This document shows positions 39,620 to 46,262 of a stretch of 46,262 bases of DNA, piece by piece. The stretch lies in NCBI RefSeq assembly GCF_016861975.1, contig NZ_BOMB01000011.1:1-46262 (forward strand), in the 5' to 3' direction. Source of the DNA: Actinocatenispora rupis (GTDB taxonomy: Bacteria > Actinomycetota > Actinomycetes > Mycobacteriales > Micromonosporaceae). Position 1 is the first letter of the stretch. Each line of letters starts with the position of its first letter. The notes under the pieces are model-generated. The model searched no databases. It worked only from the letters and a program-made list of their open reading frames with translations, and was not told where the DNA came from. The position numbers and the translations under genes are program-made.

Positions 39620-41022
39620 GCCGTACCCGCCTCGGTGGTCTGGTCGCCGGTCGAGCCGAGCTTCCCCGGGTTGAGGATGCCGGCCGGGTCGAACGCGGTC
39701 TTGATCCGGCTCAACAGGGCCATCTGGTCGTTGCCGAGCCGGCGCGACAGGTACGGCAGCTTGGCGGCGCCGACGCCGTGCTCGCCGGTGATCGTGCCGC
39801 CGAGGTCGATCGCCGCGCCGAAGATCTCGCCGAACGCGGCGTGCGAGCGTTCCACCGCCGCCGCGTCCGAGGCGTCGAGTACGCAGGTGGGGTGGAGGTT
39901 GCCGTCGCCGGCGTGGCCGAACGTGCCGATGGTCAGCTCGTGCTTCGCGGCGATCGCGGTGATCCGGTCGGCCATCTCCGCCAACCGCGGCCTCGGTACG
40001 GTCGCGTCCTCCAGGATGGTCAGCGAGCCGAGCCGGGACAGCGCCGGCAGCGAGCAGCGGCGGGCGGCGAGCAGGTCCTCGGACGCGGCGACGTCGGCGG
40101 CGAGCGTGACGCCGGTGGCGCCGTGCTCCGTGCAGACGTCGGCGATCCGGCCAAGGCTCCTGTCGACGAGTTCCGGGTCGCCGTCGTCACCGAACAGCAG
40201 CAGCGCGCCGGCCTCGGTGTCCAGCCCGAGGTGCGCGTAGTCCTCGACCGCGGCGACGCACGTACGGTCGAGGAACTCGCAGGTGGCGGGCGTGATCCCG
40301 GCGCCGATGACGGCGTCGACGGCACGGCCCGCGGCGGCCAGGTCCGCGAAGTACGCCACCCCGGTACGGGTCGCGGCGGGTGCGGGCAGCAGCGCCACGG
40401 TGACCTCGGTGATCACGCCGAGCGTGCCCTCGGAGCCGGTGAGCAGCCGGGTCAGGTCGTAGCCGGCGACGTCCTTCCAGAGCCGCCCGCCGGTACGGAC
40501 CACCTCGCCGGTCGGCAGCACGACCTCCAGCCCCAGTACGTAGTTGCGGGTCACCCCGTACTTGAGGCCGCGGAGGCCACCCGCGCAGGTGGCGACGTTG
40601 CCGCCGACCGTGGAGACGACCTTGGAGCCGGGATCCGGCACGTACAGCAGGCCCTGGGCGGCGGCGGCCGTGGCGAGCGCCTGCGTGGACACGCCCGGTT
40701 GGACCCGGGCGAGGAGTTCGGGTCCGGAGACTTCCAGGATCTCGTCGAGCCGGGTCAGCACCAGCACGATCCCGCCGGCCAGCGGTACGGTCGCGGCGCA
40801 CAGGTTCGACCCGGCGCCCCGCGGTACGACGGGGATCCGCAGCTCGGTCGCCAGCCGCAGCACCTCCGCCACCTCGGCCGTACTGCCGGGGAAGACCACG
40901 ACGTCCGGCCGGTGGTGGAACAGCGGGGTGGCGTCGCGGGCGTACACCTCCAGTTCGCCGGCGGCGGTCCGGACGTGTGCGGCGCCGACGATCGAGGTCA
41001 GCCGCTCGACGAGTGTGGCCAC
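39616..41022 (-). CDS. glcD: FAD-linked 2-hydroxyacid oxidase subunit (GlcD-like)
   Basis: 468 residues. FAD-binding VAO-type domain: VVVFPGSTAEVAEVLRLATE, VVPRGAGSNLCAATVPL, VPDPGSKVVSTVGGNVATCAGG and LLTGSEGTLGVITEVTVALLP; C-terminal FAD-oxidase domain: IGTFGHAGDGNLHPTCV and GTITGEHGVGAAKLPYL, which hold the catalytic His/metal site. Oxidises glycolate, lactate or another 2-hydroxyacid. GTG 41022 has AGGAGGGG 7 nt upstream. Followed by glcF; no glcE. A dyad at 41069-41098 in its upstream region may bind a regulator. Confidence 0.94.
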   Translation of the reverse strand: MATLVERLTSIVGAAHVRTAAGELEVYARDATPLFHHRPDVVVFPGSTAEVAEVLRLATELRIPVVPRGAGSNLCAATVPLAGGIVLVLTRLDEILEVSGPELLARVQPGVSTQALATAAAAQGLLYVPDPGSKVVSTVGGNVATCAGGLRGLKYGVTRNYVLGLEVVLPTGEVVRTGGRLWKDVAGYDLTRLLTGSEGTLGVITEVTVALLPAPAATRTGVAYFADLAAAGRAVDAVIGAGITPATCEFLDRTCVAAVEDYAHLGLDTEAGALLLFGDDGDPELVDRSLGRIADVCTEHGATGVTLAADVAASEDLLAARRCSLPALSRLGSLTILEDATVPRPRLAEMADRITAIAAKHELTIGTFGHAGDGNLHPTCVLDASDAAAVERSHAAFGEIFGAAIDLGGTITGEHGVGAAKLPYLSRRLGNDQMALLSRIKTAFDPAGILNPGKLGSTGDQTTEAGTA

Positions 41023-41068
41023 GCGCCCCTCCTGTACGGGGTGGTGGGTCGTTGCGGGTGGAGCCCAC

Positions 41069-41098
41069 GGTCACCAGGCGACCCACGCCCTGGTAACC
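41069..41098. promoter_or_regulatory. Dyad between glcD start and the membrane-protein stop
   Basis: GGTCACCAGG (41069-41078) and CCTGGTAACC (41089-41098), 10-nt spacer, one mismatched pair. It can be a terminator of the gene ending at 41135 or an operator for glcDF; the GGT-ACCAGG/CCTGGT-ACC form recalls GntR-type sites. Confidence 0.35.
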
Positions 41099-41134
41099 GA
41101 CCTGCACGCCATGACGGTACGACGGCGAAAAACT

Positions 41135-43060
41135 TCAGCAGCGGTGGCCCTGCCGCAGGTGCCACCCACTGGAAATCCGGTACCGCCCGGGTTTGCCCAC
41201 GGTGACCGACGTCCAGCCGTCCGGTTCCGGGGCGAAACAGGCATCCGGCCCGGACAGGGTCAGCCAGTGACTCCACCGCACCCGTACCGTGGCGCGGCCC
41301 GCGGACGTCGCGTCGAACGTCACCCCGGTCGGCCCCGAGTCGACCAGCACGCCCACCCCGGACACCAGCTGCTGCGCGCCGAGCACCCGGTAGACCAGCC
41401 AGTCCGCGTTCGACCAGGACAGCCGCAGGTACGGCAGGCCGGCGGCGATCAGCGCCGCCTCCTCCCGCCCGTACTTGTCGAGCTTGACCTGTCGCGGCAC
41501 CGCCACGTACGACACCGCGTTGCGGTACAGCCAGGTCAGGTAGTTGCCGGGAGTGAGGCTGTCGTCGTAGAAGAGCGGGTTGCGCTCCACGTCGACCTGC
41601 CGCTCCCAGCCGCGCGCCAGCGGCACCGCCTCCGCCACGTACGTGGACTCCCAGTGGTCGTACAGCGGGACGACCTCGATCCGGCCCACCGGGCGCAGGG
41701 TGTCGAGCCGCTCGATCAGCGGCTGGTAGAAGACGGACTGCGCGGCCGGGTCGCCGGCGCTGCCCAGGTCGCTCGCCACCAGCGGCGGCTGCCACAGGGT
41801 CAGCGCGACGATCGCGCCGGCCAGCTTGAGCCGGCGTACCTGGCTGACCGCGGCGACCAGCGGCGCGCAGAACAGCATCGGCAGGCGCGTCACGTTCGAC
41901 CCGATCGGGCTGGGTACGAAGTACGACAGCAGGATCGCCAGTACGAGCAGCACCGCGCCCACCCGCAGCGCCCGGTACCGCGCCGGGACCAGGAAGAACG
42001 ACGCCACCCCGACCGCGACGAACACCTTCATCGAGTCGCCGTTGAACGGCTGCACCCCGCCGTCGGCGAACATCAGGCTCGGCGTCAGCCCGAGCAGCGC
42101 GCCCAGGCACAGCACCAGGCCCTCCCGCCAGGCGCCGGTCAGGTGCCACCCGCCCGGCAGCCGCGGCCCGACGGGCACCCCACCCTCCGGCGTACGGCGG
42201 CGCAGGCCGGCGATCAGTACCGCGGTGCCGGCGAGCCCGAGGAAGAGCCCGGACACCGGACTGCCCGCCACCGACCCCGTGGCCAGTACGAAACCGAGCG
42301 GCAGCCGTACCCGGCGGGGCGCGCGCGGCAGCGACACCGCCACCACCGCGAACATCGCGACCGCCAACCCCAGCGCGAACGTGGTCCGCCCGCTCACCAG
42401 GTTGAACACCCCGACCAGCGCCGCCAGTACGCCGCCGACGGTCGGGCGGGGCACCCGGTAGCGGGCGAGCAGCCACGCGAACGCCGCCGAGGTGAGTACG
42501 CAGGAGACGGCGCCGACCCCGCGCGCGCCGATCAGCGCGTTCAGCGGCCCCGCCAGCAGGCTGTACCCGAACGGGTAGACCCCGCCGTACCAGCGGAAGT
42601 CGATCGTGTGCCAGCCGTACGTCTCGAAGAAGTGGCCGCGGGCGACCTGCGCGGACAGGTCCGTGCCGGCCAGCGGCAGGAACAGGAACGCCACCGTCAG
42701 CGTCAGCGACACCGCCGTCGTCGCGATCGTCGGCACCCGGTACCGCTCCGGGAACCAGTGGTCGACCAGGTCCACCCAGTCCCGGCGTACCTTCGGGATC
42801 ATCGCCGTCGGCGTCGGCTCCACGTACGGCCCGGCCCGCTCCGGCAGCCCCGCGTCCACGGGGTCCGACCGCTCCCGCCGGTCGTCCACCCCCTCCTCGA
42901 CAGCGTCCATCCCCTGCGTACCGCCCAGGTCGTCCACCGCGTCCATGCCCTGCGTACCGCCCAGGTCGTGCACGGCGTCGATGGGCTGCGTACTGCCCAG
43001 GTCGCCGGCGGGGCGCGGCGGATCGTCGTCCGGCGGGCGGCGCCCGGCCGGTACGGACAT
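41135..43060 (-). CDS. Large integral membrane protein with N-terminal 12-residue repeats
   Basis: 641 residues, not recognised beyond a multi-pass membrane protein. Residues 1-90 are hydrophilic and Asp/Pro-rich with three tandem copies of a 12-residue unit (DLGGTQGMDAVD type, residues 20-55). About 8-10 TM segments follow (110-445), then an exported C-terminal domain of about 190 residues with WVLVYR-like strands (NADWLVYRVLGAQQ, RISSGWHLRQGHRC). FETYGWHTIDFRWYGGVYPFGYSLLAGPLNAL after the first TM resembles the exported loop of GT-C glycosyltransferases, though no catalytic motif can be pinned down. ATG 43060 has GAGG 8 nt upstream; GTG 43090 is an alternative. Precedes glcD, gap 112 bp. 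Confidence 0.75.
   Translation of the reverse strand: MSVPAGRRPPDDDPPRPAGDLGSTQPIDAVHDLGGTQGMDAVDDLGGTQGMDAVEEGVDDRRERSDPVDAGLPERAGPYVEPTPTAMIPKVRRDWVDLVDHWFPERYRVPTIATTAVSLTLTVAFLFLPLAGTDLSAQVARGHFFETYGWHTIDFRWYGGVYPFGYSLLAGPLNALIGARGVGAVSCVLTSAAFAWLLARYRVPRPTVGGVLAALVGVFNLVSGRTTFALGLAVAMFAVVAVSLPRAPRRVRLPLGFVLATGSVAGSPVSGLFLGLAGTAVLIAGLRRRTPEGGVPVGPRLPGGWHLTGAWREGLVLCLGALLGLTPSLMFADGGVQPFNGDSMKVFVAVGVASFFLVPARYRALRVGAVLLVLAILLSYFVPSPIGSNVTRLPMLFCAPLVAAVSQVRRLKLAGAIVALTLWQPPLVASDLGSAGDPAAQSVFYQPLIERLDTLRPVGRIEVVPLYDHWESTYVAEAVPLARGWERQVDVERNPLFYDDSLTPGNYLTWLYRNAVSYVAVPRQVKLDKYGREEAALIAAGLPYLRLSWSNADWLVYRVLGAQQLVSGVGVLVDSGPTGVTFDATSAGRATVRVRWSHWLTLSGPDACFAPEPDGWTSVTVGKPGRYRISSGWHLRQGHRC
42896..43003 (-). 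repeat. Three 36-bp tandem repeats in the membrane-protein gene
   Basis: In-frame 36-bp units encode DLGSTQPIDAVH, DLGGTQGMDAVD and DLGGTQGMDAVE. They are nearly identical at DNA level, so copy number may vary between strains. Confidence 0.75.
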
Positions 43061-43144
43061 GCCACGCGCCTCGTCCCTACCCATGACCACACCCGAACAA
43101 CGACCGGCGGCGCACCACGCTCCGGCGTACGGGGACGGTGGCGG

Positions 43145-46144
43145 TCACGGGACCTCGGCCTCCATCCGGTCGGCCACCACGTGCCGGGCGCGGCGCGCGG
43201 TGCGCAGGTACTCGTCAACGAACTCGCCCGGGTCCTCGCCGTCGAAGCGCAACGCCCGGACCACCCCGGCCAGCTCGACGCCGTGCCGCGGAAGCTGGTC
43301 CGACGGGCGGCCCCGCACCAGCATCATCGCGTTGCGTACCGAACCGGCGAGGCGCCACGCGGCGGACAGTTCCATCGCGTCGGCGGCGGTCAGCAGCCCC
43401 GCGCCGACCGCGGCGTCCAGCGCGTCCAACGTCCGGGTGGTACGCAGGGTCGGCGTCGCGCCGGCGTACCGGAGCTGGAGGAGCTGCACGGTCCACTCGA
43501 CGTCGGCGAGCCCGCCGCGGCCGAGCTTGGTGTGCGTCGCCGGGTCGGCACCGCGCGGCAGCCGTTCGGCGTCGACCCGGGCCTTGATCCGCAGGATCTC
43601 CCGTACCTGCGCGGTGTCCAGGCCCTTCGCCGGGTACCGCACCGGGTCGGCGACCGCGAGGAACTCGTCGCCCAGCGCGGCGTCGCCGGCCACGTACCGG
43701 GCGCGCAGCAGCGCCTGCGACTCCCACACCCGCGACCAGCGCGCGTAGTAGCTCCGGTACGCGGCGAGGCTGCGGACCAGCGGGCCCTGGCGGCCCTCGG
43801 GGCGCAGGCCGGCGTCGATCGGCAGCGGCGGGTCGGGCGCCGGCGCGGACAGCAGCGCGCGCAGCTTCTCCGCGACCGCGTGCGCCCGGGACTGCGCGTC
43901 GTCGCCGCCGGAGTGGACGAACAGCACGTCGGCGTCCGAGCCGTAGCTCATCTCCGCGCCGCCCAGCCGGCCCATCCCGATCACCGTGAACCGCAGGTCG
44001 GCGGGCGCGTCGACGGCGGCGCGGGCGACCCGGAGCGCCGCGGCGAGTACCGCGTCGGTCACGTCCGACAGGGCGCGGCCGACGGCGACCACGTCGAGCC
44101 GGCCGAGCAGGTCCGCGCAGGCGATCCGGAACAGTTCGCGCCGGCGCAGCGCGCGCAGCGCACCCACCGCGTCGTCCGGCCGGTCGTGCCGGCGTACCGC
44201 GGCGGACATGGCTTCGGTGAGCGCCGCCGGCTCCCGCGGTACGAGTTCGGCGTCGTCGGCAAGCAGCCGCAGCGCCTCCGGGTCGCGGGCGAGCAGGTCC
44301 GTCACGTACCGGCTGGTGCCGAGGAGCCGGGCGAGCCGGATCGCGACCGGGCCCGAGTCGCGCAGCAGCCGCAGGTACCACGGGGTACGGCCGAGCTTCT
44401 CCGACACCCGCCGGTACGCCAGCAGCCCGTGGTCCGGCTCCGGCGCGTCCGCGAACTCGGGCAGCAGCGCCGGCAGCAGCGTCCGCTGGATCGCCGCCGT
44501 ACGCGACACGCCGCCGGTCAGCGCGCCGATGTGGCGCAGCGCCCCGGCCGGGTCCTCGAACCCGAGCGCCGCCAGCCGCGACTCGGCCGCGCCGCTGGTC
44601 AGCCGCAGCGCCTCGGTCGGCACCTTCGCGACCGCCTCCAGCAGCGGCCGGTACAGCAGCTTCTCGTGCAGCCGCCGGACGTTGCGGGCCAGCCGGGACC
44701 AGTCGCGCAGGAACGCCTGCACCACCGTACGGTCGCCCTCCGCCCGGTAGCCCAGCGCGTGCGCCAGCCAGCGCAGCCCCGCCTCGTCGTCCGGGATCCG
44801 GTGCGTACGCCGGAGGTGCTGCAACTGCAGCCGGTGCTCCACCGTCCGCAGGAACCGGTACGACCCGGCCAGCTCCTCGCCGTCGGCGCGCCCCACGTAC
44901 CCGCCGGCGGTCAGCGCGGCGAGCGCGGCGAGCGTGTTCGGCTCGCGCAGTTCCGGATCCGACCGCCCGTGTACGAGCTGGAGCAGCTGCACCGCGAACT
45001 CGATGTCGCGCAGCCCGCCGCGCCCCAGCTTGATCTCGCGCTCCACGTCCGCCGCGGACAGCTGGTCCTCGACCCGGCGGCGCATCGCCCGCACCTCGGC
45101 GACCATCTTCGGCCGCTGCGCCGCGTCCGTCGCCTGCCACACCAGCGGCCGTACGCAGTCCAGCCACTCCTCGGCCAGCGCCGCGTCCCCCGTCACCGGC
45201 CGCGCCTTCAACAGCGCCTGGAACTCCCAGCCCTTCGCCCAGCGCGTGTAGTACGCCCGGTAGCTCGCGACCGTACGCACCAGCGGGCCGTCCCGGCCCT
45301 CCGGCCGCAGCCCCGCGTCCACCTGCCACGCCACCTGCCGGCACACGTCGATCAGCCGTACCGCGATCGCGGTCGCCGCCCGCAGCGCCGCGTCCGTGTC
45401 CCCGTCGCCGACCGGCTCCGCCACGAACAGCACGTCCACGTCGCTCACGTAGTTCAGCTCGCGGCCGCCGCACTTGCCCATCGCGACCACCGCCAGCCGC
45501 GGCAGCTCGCCCGGCGCCTCCGCCTCGGAGATCCGCAACGCCGCGGCGAGCGTCCCGTCCGCCAGCGCCGCCAGCTCCGCCATCACCTCGTCCACGGTCC
45601 GCGCCCCGGTCAGGTCCGCCGCGGCGATCCGCAACAACACCCCCCGGTACGCCAGGCGCAGCTCCTCCACCGCCGCCGTACCGCCGCCCGCCGGGGACAG
45701 CTCCGCCCGCAACGCCTCCGCGCCCCGGAACGTGTCCGGATCGGTGTCCGAAGCCAACTGCGCCCAGTGCGTCGGCGCACCGACGAGATGGTCCCCCAAC
45801 GCCTCCGACGCCCCGAGTACGGCCAGCAGCCGCGCGGCGAGCCCCGGGTCGGCGCGCAACGCCGCCGGCACCTCCGGCGCCACCGCCACCAACCGGTGCA
45901 CCTGGTGCAGCGCCAGGTCCGGGTCCGCCGTCGACCCCACCGTACGCACCAGCGCCGCCGCCCCGTCGTCCGTCGGCCCGCCCGCGCCCGCATCCCACCA
46001 GCCCAGCCCGTCCGGGCCGAGCAACGCCGCCGCCCGCGCCACGTCGGCGAACCCGTACCGGCTCAGCCGGTCACCCCGCCGACGCGCCGACTCCGGCCGC
46101 GACACCAGACCGCCCGACGCCCCGGCCCGCACCGCCGCCACCAC
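43145..46144 (-). CDS. glnE: Bifunctional glutamine synthetase adenylyltransferase/deadenylase
   Basis: 999 residues, the usual GlnE size. Two nucleotidyltransferase domains separated by helical bundles: N-terminal AR domain with LAVVAMGKCGGRELNYVSDVDVLFV, and C-terminal AT domain with TVIGMGRLGGAEMSYGSDADVLFVHS; each has the catalytic SDxDxxF. RPEGRDGPLVRTVASYRAYYTRWAKGWEFQALLKAR and its counterpart LRPEGRQGPLVRSLAAYRSYYARW are the repeated halves, and KLGRGGLRDIEFAVQLLQL/KLGRGGLADVEWTVQLLQL likewise. Adds or removes AMP on housekeeping GlnA according to nitrogen status. GTG 46144 is taken as start; the frame stays open to the window edge with no ATG, so an upstream start outside the window is possible. 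Confidence 0.94.
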   Translation of the reverse strand: MVAAVRAGASGGLVSRPESARRRGDRLSRYGFADVARAAALLGPDGLGWWDAGAGGPTDDGAAALVRTVGSTADPDLALHQVHRLVAVAPEVPAALRADPGLAARLLAVLGASEALGDHLVGAPTHWAQLASDTDPDTFRGAEALRAELSPAGGGTAAVEELRLAYRGVLLRIAAADLTGARTVDEVMAELAALADGTLAAALRISEAEAPGELPRLAVVAMGKCGGRELNYVSDVDVLFVAEPVGDGDTDAALRAATAIAVRLIDVCRQVAWQVDAGLRPEGRDGPLVRTVASYRAYYTRWAKGWEFQALLKARPVTGDAALAEEWLDCVRPLVWQATDAAQRPKMVAEVRAMRRRVEDQLSAADVEREIKLGRGGLRDIEFAVQLLQLVHGRSDPELREPNTLAALAALTAGGYVGRADGEELAGSYRFLRTVEHRLQLQHLRRTHRIPDDEAGLRWLAHALGYRAEGDRTVVQAFLRDWSRLARNVRRLHEKLLYRPLLEAVAKVPTEALRLTSGAAESRLAALGFEDPAGALRHIGALTGGVSRTAAIQRTLLPALLPEFADAPEPDHGLLAYRRVSEKLGRTPWYLRLLRDSGPVAIRLARLLGTSRYVTDLLARDPEALRLLADDAELVPREPAALTEAMSAAVRRHDRPDDAVGALRALRRRELFRIACADLLGRLDVVAVGRALSDVTDAVLAAALRVARAAVDAPADLRFTVIGMGRLGGAEMSYGSDADVLFVHSGGDDAQSRAHAVAEKLRALLSAPAPDPPLPIDAGLRPEGRQGPLVRSLAAYRSYYARWSRVWESQALLRARYVAGDAALGDEFLAVADPVRYPAKGLDTAQVREILRIKARVDAERLPRGADPATHTKLGRGGLADVEWTVQLLQLRYAGATPTLRTTRTLDALDAAVGAGLLTAADAMELSAAWRLAGSVRNAMMLVRGRPSDQLPRHGVELAGVVRALRFDGEDPGEFVDEYLRTARRARHVVADRMEAEVP

Positions 46145-46262
46145 CGACGCCGGCTCACCCCCCGGTACAACCGAATGCCCCGGATCCGCTTCCGCCCCAA
46201 CGGATCCCGCCCCCGAAGCCCCACCCGGAAGAGGCGATTCGCTCCGACCTCCGGCAGGTACA

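Overview
The window is chromosomal DNA from a high-GC Gram-positive actinobacterium. Evidence: about 70 per cent GC, strong third-position GC in the genes, GGAGG-type ribosome sites mixed with leaderless GTG starts, a DUF4232 lipoprotein, an HU protein with a long Lys/Ala/Thr tail, oligoribonuclease, GlnE, LtrA and LCP proteins, and many Tat or Sec exported proteins. I cannot name the genus; a Micromonosporaceae-like or related actinomycete would fit. The tetranucleotide GTAC is strikingly common. No phage, transposon, integrase or CRISPR array is visible.

Layout. 0-4.3 kb: DUF4232 lipoprotein, RpiR/SIS regulator, NAD-dependent epimerase, DUF488 protein, oligoribonuclease, tRNA-His with its own terminator. 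4.36-5.8 kb: non-coding stretch with a 172-bp tandem repeat. 5.8-10.2 kb: metal-efflux CDF gene behind a textbook promoter/operator, cytochrome c oxidase subunit I, glutamate decarboxylase. 10.2-13.6 kb: the most interesting block. A 9-residue leader peptide and competing RNA hairpins precede an operon for an 18-cysteine double-psi-barrel-like protein, a Tat-exported protein and a MauE-type membrane protein; a CPYC-containing flavin disulfide reductase lies tail to tail with it. 13.8-17.8 kb: pirin, HU, LuxR-type regulator, aldo/keto reductase.

17.8-20.0 kb: a tightly coupled operon of a flavin oxidoreductase, cysteine dioxygenase and rhodanese (thiol/sulfur catabolism). 20.0-25.6 kb: a divergent amidohydrolase and glutamine-synthetase-like pair (the two halves of fungal FluG as separate genes), then a tandem left-handed beta-helix protein, a LarA-type Ni enzyme and a MarR regulator. 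25.7-30.4 kb: universal stress protein, LCP cell-wall ligase, AlkZ-like winged-helix protein and an orphan HypX. 30.6-33.6 kb: MHYT membrane sensor and a histidine kinase/response regulator pair. 33.6-36.2 kb: secreted GH18 chitinase flanked by two repeat-rich non-coding stretches, one holding a 61-nt near-perfect inverted repeat. 36.2-46.1 kb: PRPP synthetase, LtrA, glycolate-oxidase-like GlcF/GlcD, a large membrane protein and GlnE.

Signals that cut across genes are leaderless promoters (a TAnnnT hexamer 5-8 nt before GTG at six genes), a repeated TCCACTGTGGA palindrome that ignores coding frame, and the GTAC excess. All functions are read from motifs and family knowledge; no database search was possible.
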